Source of the DNA: DATAES01 sp963721305
Lineage (GTDB): Bacteria; Actinomycetota; Acidimicrobiia; Acidimicrobiales; JACDCH01
DNA: 64,000 bases
NCBI GenBank assembly: GCA_963721305.1
Contig: CAVRIR010000003.1
Location: forward strand, 992,001 to 1,056,000
Reading direction: 5' to 3'
In this document: piece by piece, positions 42,834 through 51,311 of the stretch
Position numbering within the stretch: position 1 is the stretch's first letter
Layout: every line of letters starts with the position of its first letter
Made by a program: the position numbers and the translations under genes
The notes under the pieces: generated by a model
Seen by the model: the letters and a program-made list of their open reading frames with translations, nothing else
Databases searched by the model: none
Told to the model about the DNA's origin: nothing

Positions 42834-43664
42834 CTACCGCCGTCGCGCCAAACGCTCGTCCAACGCCTCGGTGCTGGCGCGGTACGAGTTGGCCATGAGC
42901 TCGTCGCTGCGGGAGAAGTCGTTGAACGGCAGCTTCGGCGGCGCACCTGTCGGCAGCAGGATCGCCTCGACGTGTGGAGGCAGCGAGTGCAGGTCGCGCG
43001 TGAAGCGGTGCCGTCGTGCCATCCAGTACGCGTCGACGGCCACATCCAGAGGACGCTTGGGCTCGGCGCGCTGGCGTTCGAGGTTGCCGACGTGCAGGAC
43101 GTAGATCGTGGTGGCACCGAGCTCGACCACGCGGGCGATCGGCACATCGTTGACGATCGCGCCGTCGCGGTACTGCACGCCGTCGATCTCGACCGAGGGG
43201 TACACGGACGGGATGGCCGACGACGCGAGGATCGCATCGACAAGCGAACCATGCGACAGCCACACCTCGGCGGCGCGCTCGATGTCTGTGACGACGCATT
43301 CGAAGCGAATCTGCAATTGATCGAATCGTTGCGCGCTCAGGAACGAGTCGACGACGTCGCGCAACGGCTGAAGGCTGTGCAGCGCGTCTCCCTTGCGCGC
43401 CAACTGGACCGCAGTGGAGAGCCAACCGGTCGGAAGCACCTCCTTGCCGTGCAGCGTGCGCCACACCTCGGTCAGGCGTTCGACGCCCTCGAGGGTCGGA
43501 TCCTCGCACAGCGCGGCACCGTTGAGGGCGCCAACCGAGCAGCCGAGAACGACATCCGGCACGACCTCGTGCTCGACCAACGCGCGCAACATGCCGACCT
43601 GGACCGAGCCGAGGTTGCCGCCGCCACCGAGCACGAACGCAGTGTTCACGTCATCCGCCGCCAT
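42834..43664 (-). CDS. Patatin-like phospholipase (RssA-type)
   Basis: A 276-residue patatin-fold hydrolase. It has the oxyanion glycine loop VLGGGGNLGSVQVGML, the nucleophile elbow GCSVGALNGAAL (GxSxG) and the dyad Asp in YRDGAIVNDVP. It is expected to hydrolyse acyl-lipids; the substrate is unknown. ATG at 43664 sits right before the first strand. The downstream gene on the same strand (DUF3151) is 10 nt away. Confidence 0.9.
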   Translation of the reverse strand: MAADDVNTAFVLGGGGNLGSVQVGMLRALVEHEVVPDVVLGCSVGALNGAALCEDPTLEGVERLTEVWRTLHGKEVLPTGWLSTAVQLARKGDALHSLQPLRDVVDSFLSAQRFDQLQIRFECVVTDIERAAEVWLSHGSLVDAILASSAIPSVYPSVEIDGVQYRDGAIVNDVPIARVVELGATTIYVLHVGNLERQRAEPKRPLDVAVDAYWMARRHRFTRDLHSLPPHVEAILLPTGAPPKLPFNDFSRSDELMANSYRASTEALDERLARRR

Positions 43665-43674
43665 CACTTGGAGG

Positions 43675-44109
43675 CTACCGAGCAGGCGGCTGGTCGCTCG
43701 GGGAGCCGGTGAAGTCGAGGCGTCGTCGCAGCGGATGCATCTCGGGCACCTCGACGAGCACGATGCGCACGCCGTCTGGGTCCTCGATCCACATCTCGCG
43801 GAGTCCCCACGGCATCGTCGCGGGCGCCGCAAGCACCGTCACCTCGCCGGTCGCGACGAGGCGCTCGTGCTGAACGTCGACCTCGGGCACCTGCATCCAC
43901 AGCGTCATCGGCATCGGGTCCTTGCCGTGTGGCGGCCCGGCGCAGTTGAGCTCGAGGAAACCACCGCCGAGGAACAACACCACGCCGGTCACCTGCCCGT
44001 CCGCGCCGAATTCCCGGAAGACGCGGAGGCCGAGGACGTCGGTGTACCAACGCCGTGAGGCGTCGAAGTCCAGCGGGGACAAGAGCACCCGACTCGACAG
44101 CACTTCCAT
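43675..44109 (-). CDS. VOC-superfamily protein
   Basis: A 144-residue glyoxalase/dioxygenase-like protein with FDASRRWYTDVLGLRVFREFGADG, GGGFLELNCA (possible metal ligand Glu), LWMQVPEVD and GLREMWIEDPDGVRIVLVEVP. It sits 10 nt upstream of the patatin gene and diverges from the phosphatase gene at 44144. Metal-dependent enzyme or binding protein; substrate unknown. Confidence 0.85.
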   Translation of the reverse strand: MEVLSSRVLLSPLDFDASRRWYTDVLGLRVFREFGADGQVTGVVLFLGGGFLELNCAGPPHGKDPMPMTLWMQVPEVDVQHERLVATGEVTVLAAPATMPWGLREMWIEDPDGVRIVLVEVPEMHPLRRRLDFTGSPSDQPPAR

Positions 44110-44143
44110 CGGCCGGACCCTACGGCACTACCTTCCAGCTCCG

Positions 44144-44785
44144 ATGGAACTGCTCCTCGTCCGCCACGCGCTTCCGCATCGCGTCGAGGCGGCCGAAGGA
44201 ACGGCTGCCGATCCCGAGCTCAACGAATTGGGGCATGCACAGGCCGTCGCGCTCGCGCAGTTCCTCGCCGGCGAACACATCGACGCTCTGATCGCGAGTC
44301 CCCTGCGACGCGCGTTGCAGACCGCCGAACATGTCGCCGCCTGCACCGGGCTCGAGGTCGTCGTCGACAACGAGCTCGCGGAGTTCGATCGTCACTCGCG
44401 CTTCTACATCCCCTACGAGGAACTGAAGGCGGAGAAGGACGAGCGCTGGGACGACCTCATCGCCGGCCGCTGGGGATCCGAGGGCGAGGTCGATCCGGCG
44501 ACGTTCCAGGCGGTGGTCGTCGAGGCGATGGAACGGGTCATCGGCGCCAACCCGGGGCGCACGGTCGCGGTGGTGTGCCACGGCGGCGTGATCAACGCGT
44601 ACCTCGCGCAGGTGCTCGGGGTGAGCGGACCGGCCGGACCGATGTTCTTCGAACCGGCCTACGCCGGCATCTCACGGGTGATGGCCGCCCGCACCGGCCA
44701 GCGGCAACTGCGCTCCATCAACGAGCACGGCCACGTCCGGTCGCTGCTCCCAGGCGCGAACTCCGGGGAGAAACGGGCGCGATAG
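44144..44785 (+). CDS. Histidine phosphatase-superfamily protein, repeat-encoded C-terminus
   Basis: A 213-residue phosphatase/mutase: LLVRHALPHR (phospho-His motif RHx), ASPLRRALQTAEHVA, NELAEFDR and VAVVCHGGVINAYLAQVLG (second catalytic His). It is likely a small-molecule phosphomonoesterase. The ATG at 44144 starts directly before the catalytic strand. The end of the gene (GANSGEKRAR and the TAG) is supplied by repeat copy 5 at 44755-44807, like the LOG protein tail at 22843. Confidence 0.88.
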   Translation: MELLLVRHALPHRVEAAEGTAADPELNELGHAQAVALAQFLAGEHIDALIASPLRRALQTAEHVAACTGLEVVVDNELAEFDRHSRFYIPYEELKAEKDERWDDLIAGRWGSEGEVDPATFQAVVVEAMERVIGANPGRTVAVVCHGGVINAYLAQVLGVSGPAGPMFFEPAYAGISRVMAARTGQRQLRSINEHGHVRSLLPGANSGEKRAR

Positions 44786-44807
44786 CGCCCGTTTCCATCC
44801 AACATTC
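44755..44807. repeat. Intergenic hairpin repeat, copy 5
   Basis: GAAACGGGCGC (44770-44780), loop GATA, GCGCCCGTTTC (44785-44795), with 5' arm CGCGAACTCCGGGGA and 3' arm CATCCAACATTCC. It lies between the convergent phosphatase and acyl-CoA dehydrogenase genes. The TAG formed by the loop is the phosphatase stop codon. Confidence 0.92.
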
Positions 44808-44809
44808 CC

Positions 44810-45991
44810 TCAGGAGCGGGGAACCTTGGACCAGGGGAGCTCCTTGTCGACGCGGACGTCGCCGGGGAGGCCGAGGACGCGCTCGCCGAGGATGTTCTTC
44901 ATGATCTCGGTGGTACCGCCCTCGATGGAGTTGGCGCGCGCCCGAAGGAACGCCTGCTGCGGGTTCGCCCACAACATGGCGTGCTTGGGACGGTCCATCG
45001 GGTAGCCGCCCGGCTTCAACAGCCCGTCCGCGCCGAGCAGGTTCATGGTGAACGCGGAGATGTCCTTGTTCAGGTCCGCCGATGCGGCTTTGCTGATCGA
45101 TCCTTCCGGGCCCGGGTTCCCGACGGCGCGCAGTTGCTGCGCGCGGATGTTCGTGAGGCGCAGCACCTCGGCGCGCACCCACAACCGCATCAACTGGTCG
45201 CGCAGTGCGGGATCGTCGTGACCCTTGTCGTTCCAGACCTTGACCGCCTCCCCGATGAACCCGCCGCCTCGTGGCGGGATCTGGCCACCGATGGCGACGC
45301 GCTCGTTCATCAGCGTCGTGAGCGACACGCGCCATCCCTCGCCGACATCGCTCAACCGCTCGCTGTCAGGGATACGTACGTCGGTGAAGAAGACCTCGTT
45401 GAACTCAGCCTCACCGGTGATCTGGTACAGCGGCTTCACCTCGACGCCCGGCGCGTGCATGTCGACGACGAAGTAGGTCATGCCCTTGTGCTTCGGCGCC
45501 TCCGGATCGGTGCGCGCGATCAACATCCCCCAACGGGCGAGGTGCGCGAGCGTCGTCCACACCTTCTGTCCGTTGACGATCCACTCGTCGCCGTCGCGCT
45601 GGGCCTTCGCCGCGAGGCTCGCCACATCAGAGCCCGCGCCCGGCTCGCTGAACAACTGGCACCACACCTCTTCACCAGTGAACAGCGGGCGCAGGTAGCG
45701 CTTGCGCTGCGCGTCGCTGCCGTGCGTGACGACCGTCGGTGCGCCCATGCCGTAGCCGATGGGATTACGTCCGTAGGAGAACGGCGCGCCGGCCGTCGAG
45801 AGGATGTCGTTGATGGGTCGCTGCAGCTTCGGGCTGCCACCGAGCCCGCCATCGCCCTCGGGGAAGTGGATCCATGCGAGCCCGGCGTCGAATTGGGCGC
45901 CGAGGAAGTCGACCGACGGCGTCTCGACCGGAGGATGATCGATCAGCAGCTTCTCCGTGCGCTCGATGATCTCGGCCTCGGTGATGCTCAT
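44810..45991 (-). CDS. Acyl-CoA dehydrogenase
   Basis: A 393-residue flavoprotein of the ACAD family: WCQLFSEPGAGSDVASLAAKA, WIVNGQKVWTTLAHLARWGMLIARTDPEAPKHKGMTYFVVDM and, at the C-terminus, RARANSIEGGTTEIMKNILGERVLGLPGD. It introduces a double bond in acyl-CoA and passes electrons to ETF. The substrate is not deducible; the sequence is of the FadE17/steroid-type breadth rather than short-chain. The ATG at 45991 begins the N-terminal helix; upstream codons to 46054 are not family-like. Confidence 0.92.
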   Translation of the reverse strand: MSITEAEIIERTEKLLIDHPPVETPSVDFLGAQFDAGLAWIHFPEGDGGLGGSPKLQRPINDILSTAGAPFSYGRNPIGYGMGAPTVVTHGSDAQRKRYLRPLFTGEEVWCQLFSEPGAGSDVASLAAKAQRDGDEWIVNGQKVWTTLAHLARWGMLIARTDPEAPKHKGMTYFVVDMHAPGVEVKPLYQITGEAEFNEVFFTDVRIPDSERLSDVGEGWRVSLTTLMNERVAIGGQIPPRGGGFIGEAVKVWNDKGHDDPALRDQLMRLWVRAEVLRLTNIRAQQLRAVGNPGPEGSISKAASADLNKDISAFTMNLLGADGLLKPGGYPMDRPKHAMLWANPQQAFLRARANSIEGGTTEIMKNILGERVLGLPGDVRVDKELPWSKVPRS

Positions 45992-46017
45992 CCGCCGAGC
46001 GTAACTTGACCCGCCGG

Positions 46018-46443
46018 TCAAGAGGAAGCGGTCGCCGGCCTCATTCGCCGCCACAGCACGACCGTGCCGGTCTTCGGCCGGTCGAGGATGTCAGCGAGCT
46101 GGCGGTGGTCGAACCCGGGAAGGGCGGCGAGCCTCTGGACGAGCCCGCCCTCGTCGGCGGTGTTCGCGGCCACGATGCAGCCCCGCTCGCCGCCGCCGTC
46201 GAGGATGAACCGGATCCGCTCGTCCCAGGGACCCTTCGGCAGCGTGGTCACGCGGACCTCCTGCAGCTCGTCCCAGCCGACCTCCTCGTAGCGGCCATCG
46301 GCGAGGCTGCGGCGCACGCCCCACCCGTCGGCCACGAACGACACCGTGGCTGCCCGTGTGCGCCGGTCCTCCCGCTGGTGGCGCGCCACCGCCAGGAGGG
46401 CGGCGAATCCGCAGGCGAAGAGGACCAGGAAGGCGAAGGCCAT
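46018..46443 (-). CDS. Conserved hypothetical, one membrane helix and a soluble PH-like domain
   Basis: A 141-residue protein. An N-terminal hydrophobic helix (AFAFLVLFACGFAALLAVA) is followed by a soluble domain (VSFVADGWGVRRSLADGRYEEVGWDELQEVRVTTLPKGPW, then ADEGGLVQRLAALPGFDHRQLADIL) that resembles a bacterial PH-like domain. The ATG at 46443 overlaps the SirB1-type gene stop. Function unknown; co-transcription with the upstream gene is likely. Confidence 0.7.
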   Translation of the reverse strand: MAFAFLVLFACGFAALLAVARHQREDRRTRAATVSFVADGWGVRRSLADGRYEEVGWDELQEVRVTTLPKGPWDERIRFILDGGGERGCIVAANTADEGGLVQRLAALPGFDHRQLADILDRPKTGTVVLWRRMRPATASS

Positions 46444-47240
46444 CAGTTCAGTCTTGCTCGGAGGCGGGTCGCCCCACGGGTGGAGTCTTCCACCAGCTCG
46501 CCGTTGCCCGCGTCTTCGGCCAGCTCGGCGAGCCGGTCGAGTTCGGCGGCCGCGTCGAGGAACCGCCCGTCCGCCGCGAGCGCGGACGCGAGCTCGCGCC
46601 GCTCGTCCAGCGGCACGCCCGGAACCTCGGCGCGCAGCTTGAGGACCCACGCGAGGCTGCGACGGTCTCGGCGGCCGAGGTAGATGCCCTTCAGGTTGGC
46701 GAGCAGGCGGGCAACGATCGCTCGCGTACCCACCGGCGCGAGCACGCTGTCGTCGAACGACGTCGAGCCTTGCGCCGACACGAACAGATCACGACAGCCG
46801 TCGCCGTCGAGCAAACGGCCGCCGAACACATCGGCGTAGCGCTCGCGCGCGATGGCGTCGCGCACGAGGAAGTGACCGGGCATACCAATGCCGACGATCG
46901 GGACACCGATGCGTCGCCCGATCTCGATGGCGACGATGCCGAGCGTGATCGGGATACCGAGCCGCCGTTCGATCACCTCGTTCAGGAACGAGTTGCGGGG
47001 GTCGTAGTAGTCGTCGCGGTTGCCCGTGAACTTCTCGTCGGTGACGACGTGGTGGATGACGCCCACGAACGAGTGGTCGTCGCAGCGCGCCGCCAGCTCG
47101 TCGAGCCGGTCGATCGACCACCCGACGTCGAGCGCGGGATACGCGTGCGCCGCGACCAGCAACACCACGTGGTCGAGCGGGATCGCCGGCTCCGGCCCCT
47201 GCACCAGCGTGACGAACCGCGCCGTCGGATCCACCGCCAT
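46443..47240 (-). CDS. SirB1/transglutaminase-like family protein
   Basis: A 265-residue protein. The N-terminal transglutaminase-like SirB1 domain has YYDPRNSFLNEVIERRLGIPITLGIVAIEIGRRIGVPIVGIGMPGHFLVRD, the family hallmark. A C-terminal helical, TPR-like part follows (RSLAWVLKLRAEVPGVPLDERRELASALAADGRFLDAAAELDRLAEL). The catalytic cysteine typical of true transglutaminases is not evident at the usual place, consistent with the family's unclear activity. The ATG at 47240 begins 14 residues before the domain. Confidence 0.85.
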   Translation of the reverse strand: MAVDPTARFVTLVQGPEPAIPLDHVVLLVAAHAYPALDVGWSIDRLDELAARCDDHSFVGVIHHVVTDEKFTGNRDDYYDPRNSFLNEVIERRLGIPITLGIVAIEIGRRIGVPIVGIGMPGHFLVRDAIARERYADVFGGRLLDGDGCRDLFVSAQGSTSFDDSVLAPVGTRAIVARLLANLKGIYLGRRDRRSLAWVLKLRAEVPGVPLDERRELASALAADGRFLDAAAELDRLAELAEDAGNGELVEDSTRGATRLRARLN

Positions 47241-47266
47241 CACCGCTCGCCGTCCGCATGTTGGTG

Positions 47267-47294
47267 CACTTGCGGCGCTGTAGCACCGCAAGTG
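47267..47294. terminator. Hairpin upstream of the SirB1-type gene
   Basis: CACTTGCGG at 47267-47275 pairs with CCGCAAGTG at 47286-47294; the inner GCT-GT-AGC can extend the stem with one mismatch. It lies in the 110-nt gap between DUF2203 (stop 47352) and the SirB1-type start, so it may end the minus-strand DUF2203 transcript. No T-run follows. Confidence 0.45.
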
Positions 47295-47351
47295 GCCCGG
47301 AGTTCGGAAGGGTGGAGCACGACGTACAAGATCGACGACCGTAGTCAGGAC

Positions 47352-47741
47352 TCAAGCCGGGGGTGTCGACAGACGTGTGCGGCCGGCGAAACCGTCCTCG
47401 GGCCAGTGCCACCACGCCACCTCGGGCTCACCCACCAGCCAGCACAGCCAATAGCCGCGACCGCTGTCCGCTCGGGCCGGGAAGTCCACCAGTCCCTCGC
47501 GCACGTCGCGCAACACGATGCCGTCCGCCTCGAGCTCGGCGACGGCCGCGTGGAACAGCATGGCTTCGTCGCCCGGCGGCGCGTGGCCGTTGCCACGGGC
47601 GCGGCCCTCGACGGTCGACGTCCGGCGCAGGACGTCCTGCGCGGCGTCGCGCGCCCGCTCGACGACCTCCGTGACCCGCGACAGCGCGGCATTCGCCTCC
47701 TCCACGGTCCACCAGCGCGGCGGATCATTCGGGTCGATCAA
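47352..47741 (-). CDS. DUF2203 protein
   Basis: About 129 residues. The pattern WWTVEEANAALSRVTEVVERARD, LEADGIVLRDVREGLVDFPARADSGRGYWLCWLVGEPEVAWWHWPEDGFAGR is that of DUF2203 (actinobacterial/deinococcal, function unknown; WH...GFAGR near the end). The start is uncertain: TTG 47741 (used) or CTG 47747; no ATG or GTG is near. Its start lies against the aldehyde dehydrogenase stop, so the genes form one unit. Confidence 0.78.
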   Translation of the reverse strand: MIDPNDPPRWWTVEEANAALSRVTEVVERARDAAQDVLRRTSTVEGRARGNGHAPPGDEAMLFHAAVAELEADGIVLRDVREGLVDFPARADSGRGYWLCWLVGEPEVAWWHWPEDGFAGRTRLSTPPA

Positions 47742-47743
47742 CG

Positions 47744-49178
47744 TCAGGCCTGGATCACGATGAGGCGCTCCTCGGTCATCTCCCGCACCGCGAACGCCGG
47801 ACCCTCGCGCGTGTTGCCGCTGTCGCGGACGCCGCCATAAGGCATCTGATCGGTGCGCCACGTCGGCACCTCGTTCACGAGCACACCGCCGAAGTCGAGC
47901 GTGCGCGCCGCTCGCAGCGCGACGTCGAGCTCGTTCGTGAAGATCGCCGCCTGCAACCCGTAGCGGGTGTCGTTCGCGAGGTCGAGCGCTTCGCCGAGAT
48001 CGTCGTACGCCGCAACGCCGACAACCGGACCGAACACCTCCTCGGCGCACACCTTCATGTCAGGCAACACACCGGTGAGGACGGTCGGCTCGAGCAGCCG
48101 GCCGTGCACCTTGCCGCCCACCTCGACGTGCGCGCCGCCGGCGACGGCCTCTTCGATCCAACTGCTCACTCGTTCCGTGTCGTCCGGCGAGATCAACGCG
48201 GACACGTCGGACGTCTCGTCGAGTGGGTCACCGACGACAAGTGTTGCAACCTGGTCTGTGAGCGCGTTGACGAAATCATCATGGATGGACCGCCGCACGT
48301 AGATCCGTTGCGTCGAGATGCACGACTGGCCGGCGTGGCTGAACCCGGCGACCTTGATCTTGGACGCCGCGGTCTTCCAGTCAGCGCTCGGCTCGATGAT
48401 CACCGGCGCGTTGTTGCCGAGCTCGAGCCCGACTCGTTTGCGCGGCGCCCGCTCACGGATGCCCCAGCCGACCGGTGGCGAGCCCGTGAACGTGATGAGC
48501 GCGACGTCCGGATGGTCGACGAGCGCGTTGCCGACGTCACCACCGCTGCCGGTGACGACACTCAACCAGTTCGGCGGCAAGCCGCACTCGTCGAGCAGGA
48601 GGTTGGCGAGCGCGATGCCCGAGAACGGTGTCTGACTGGCGGGCTTCAGCACGACCGGGCAACCCGCGGCGATGGCAGGCGCAAGTTTGTGTGCCACGAG
48701 GTTCAACGGGAAGTTGAAGGGGCTGATGGCGCCCACCACACCCACTGGCACGCGCAGTATGAAGCCGAGCTTGCCCTCGCCGACTTGGCTCGCGTCGATC
48801 GGCACCATCTCGCCCGTGAGGCTGCGTGCCACCGCGGCGGCGAACTGGAACGTGCTGACCGCGCGCTCGGCTTCGACCCGAGCCGTCCTGATGGGCTTGG
48901 CCGCTTCCACGGCGATGGTCCGAGCGAACTCGTCACGCCGTTCCGCGAGAAGTGACGCAGCGTGATCCAGGATCTCGGCGCGTCGCCATGGTGGCAACGG
49001 TTCACGTTGCAATACGCCGCGAACCGGCAAGGACGGCACGATCGACGTCGTCCGGCGAACACTTCGGCACGCGCCCGACGCTCGATCCGTCATAGGGGTT
49101 GACGACCTCGATGGACGCGTCAGAGCCGTACTGCTCACCCGCGAGCGGGATCCTCTGTTGCGCAACTTGTTGAGTCAT
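47744..49178 (-). CDS. Aldehyde dehydrogenase family protein (one frameshift)
   Basis: The N-terminus (MTQQVAQQRIPLAGEQYG ... VVNPYDGSSVGRVP ... DDVDRAVLA) is in one frame. The rest (RGVLQREPLPPWRRAEILDHAASLLAE onward) is in another, joined near 49028-49034, where one surplus base in a GCCGG context explains the break. Catalytic features are the LELGNNAPVII glutamate region and the nucleophile Cys in AGQSCISTQRIYV; TFTGSPPVG is the NAD loop. Corrected length is 477 residues, normal. The enzyme oxidises an aldehyde to acid or CoA-independent product; substrate unknown. The ATG at 49178 was chosen. Confidence 0.88.
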
Positions 49179-49249
49179 GTAGCTCCCCTGCCCCGAACCG
49201 GGCATGCTTGAACCAACGACATAGCAGCGAGACCGCGGAGGTGTCCGGC

Positions 49250-50518
49250 ATGGCACTCGCCTCGATCATCGAATCCGTGCTCGGCCGTGACCTGCCGGTC
49301 GCGTTCCGAGCCTACGACGGCAGCTCGGTCGGTCCTCCCGACGCCGCGGCGACGATCTACATCCGCTCGCCCGACGCGCTCCGTCGCATCATCACGGCGC
49401 CCGGCGAGCTCGGTCTCGCTCGTGCATACGTCGCCGGCGACCTCGATCTCGAGGGCGACGTCTTCGCCGGTCTCGAACTGCGCGATCAGTTGCCCGACGT
49501 CAAGCTGCATCCGGCGCAGCTCCTGCAACTCGCACGCGAGGTCGGTTACAAGAACCTTCGCCCGCTGCCCGCGCCGCCCGAGGAAGCGCGCCTGCGCGGT
49601 CGCGCTCACTCGATGGCGCGCGATCGAGCGGCGATCTCGCACCACTACGACGTGTCGAACGACTTCTACCGGTTGTTCCTCGGACCGTCGTTGACGTACT
49701 CGTGCGCGGTGTTCGGCGCTGACGACATGTCGCTCGAGGACGCGCAAGCGAGCAAGTACGAGCTGGTGTCGCGCAAGCTCGAACTGCGGAGCGGGTTGCG
49801 GCTGCTCGACGTCGGCTGCGGCTGGGGCGGGATGGTGATGCACGCCGCCGAGAAGCACGACGTCAGCGCGGTCGGCGTGACGGTGTCCACCAGGCAGGTG
49901 GAGCTCGCGGCGAAGCGGGTCGCAGAGGCCGGTCTCGCCGATCGGGTGCAGATCCGCAATCAGGACTACCGCTTGATCGACGACGGCCCGTTCGACGCGA
50001 TCTCGTCCATCGGCATGTTCGAGCACGTCGGCGAGGCGCGCTTGGCCGATTACTTCGGTCGTCTGTACGACCTGTTGCCTCCCGGCGGTCGGCTGCTGAA
50101 CCATGGCATCAGCCGGCCACCGAGTCCCGACGGCAAGAACAACGCGAAGCTCTCGCGCACCGGCTTCATCCGGCGTTACGTCTTCCCCGACGGCGAGCTG
50201 CACGAGATCGGACGCGTGGTGTCGATCGTCCAGCAAGCCGGCTTCGAGGTACGGCACGTCGAGTCGTTGCGCGAGCACTACGCGAAGACGCTGCGGCACT
50301 GGGTCGCCAGCCTCGAGGCGCACTGGGACGAAGCGGTCGAGCTGGTCGGGCAAGCCAGGGCCCGTATCTGGCGGCTCTACATGGCCGGTTCCGCGGTGAA
50401 CTTCGAGACGAACGACACGCAGATCCACCAGATGCTCGCGGTGAAGCCCGAGAAGGGACGCTCCGGGATGCCGCTTCGGCCGGCATGGGACAACACGCCG
50501 TTGACCGCTGCTGGATAA
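49250..50518 (+). CDS. Cyclopropane-fatty-acyl-phospholipid synthase family methyltransferase
   Basis: A 422-residue CFA/mycolic-acid-synthase-type enzyme. It has SHHYDVSNDFYRLFLGPSLTYSCAVF, the SAM loop LLDVGCGWGGMVMHAAEKHDVSAVGVTVS, FDAISSIGMFEHVGEARLADYF and GFIRRYVFPDGELHEIG. An N-terminal SCP2-like region makes the full length. It adds a methylene across unsaturated membrane acyl chains, which links it to the desaturase pathway. The ATG at 49250 has a GCGGAGG ribosome site 8-13 nt upstream. Confidence 0.92.
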   Translation: MALASIIESVLGRDLPVAFRAYDGSSVGPPDAAATIYIRSPDALRRIITAPGELGLARAYVAGDLDLEGDVFAGLELRDQLPDVKLHPAQLLQLAREVGYKNLRPLPAPPEEARLRGRAHSMARDRAAISHHYDVSNDFYRLFLGPSLTYSCAVFGADDMSLEDAQASKYELVSRKLELRSGLRLLDVGCGWGGMVMHAAEKHDVSAVGVTVSTRQVELAAKRVAEAGLADRVQIRNQDYRLIDDGPFDAISSIGMFEHVGEARLADYFGRLYDLLPPGGRLLNHGISRPPSPDGKNNAKLSRTGFIRRYVFPDGELHEIGRVVSIVQQAGFEVRHVESLREHYAKTLRHWVASLEAHWDEAVELVGQARARIWRLYMAGSAVNFETNDTQIHQMLAVKPEKGRSGMPLRPAWDNTPLTAAG

Positions 50519-50528
50519 CGTCCGGCGC

Positions 50529-51299
50529 GTGCCTCGCGCGAGTGACTTCACCTTTCTCGACTGGCCCGGACCGATCCCGTTCGCGCACCGCGGCGGCGCC
50601 AGCGAGGTGCCGGAGAACACGATGCCGGCGTTCGAGCACGCGATCAGGCTCGGCTACCGCTACATCGAAACCGACGTGCACGTCACGTCCGATGGCGTAC
50701 TGCTCGCCTTCCACGACGACGTGCTCGATCGCGTCACCGACCGCGAAGGCGTCATCGAGGAGCTCCCCTGGTCCATCGTGTGCGAGGCGAAGGTCGACGG
50801 ACGCGAACCGATCCCGACGCTCGAGGCGCTGCTCGGCGAGTGGCCCGACGTCAGGGTGAACATCGACCCGAAGCACGACGGCGCGGTCGAGCCGCTCACC
50901 GTGATCTTGCAGAAGTGCAACGCCGTCGACCGCGTTTGCGTCGGCGCGTTCAGCGACGAACGCCTCGAGCGCGTGCGCGCCCTGCTACCCGGCATCTGCA
51001 CGTCGCTCGGACCGATCGGCACGCTGCAGCTCGGGCTCGCCGCGCAGGGCGACGACGTTCCGGAGCTGCCGTCGCCCTGCGTTCAGGTGCCGACCCACTA
51101 CCTCGACACCGAGATCGTCACGCCCGCGATGATCGAGACCGCTCACGGTCGCGGCATGCAGGTGCACGTGTGGACCATCGACGAAGCCGACGAGATGACG
51201 CGGCTGCTCGACCTCGGCGTCGACGGCATCATGACCGACCGCCCCAAGCTGCTTCGCGACGTGCTCGAACGACGAGCCGAGTGGACGGGCACCGGGTGA
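50529..51299 (+). CDS. Glycerophosphodiester phosphodiesterase
   Basis: A 256-residue TIM-barrel GDPD: FAHRGGASEVPENTMPAFEHAIRLGYRYIETDVHVTSDGVLLAFHDDVLDRVTD has the catalytic histidines (HRGG, HDD) and Glu/Asp metal ligands (ETDV). VHVWTIDEADEMTRLLDLGVDGIMTDRPKLL ends the domain. It releases glycerol-3-phosphate from deacylated phospholipids. The GTG start is 10 nt downstream of the CFA gene; the genes point the same way and probably share a transcript for lipid turnover. Confidence 0.93.
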   Translation: MPRASDFTFLDWPGPIPFAHRGGASEVPENTMPAFEHAIRLGYRYIETDVHVTSDGVLLAFHDDVLDRVTDREGVIEELPWSIVCEAKVDGREPIPTLEALLGEWPDVRVNIDPKHDGAVEPLTVILQKCNAVDRVCVGAFSDERLERVRALLPGICTSLGPIGTLQLGLAAQGDDVPELPSPCVQVPTHYLDTEIVTPAMIETAHGRGMQVHVWTIDEADEMTRLLDLGVDGIMTDRPKLLRDVLERRAEWTGTG

Positions 51300-51311
51300 C
51301 CGAGTGAACGG

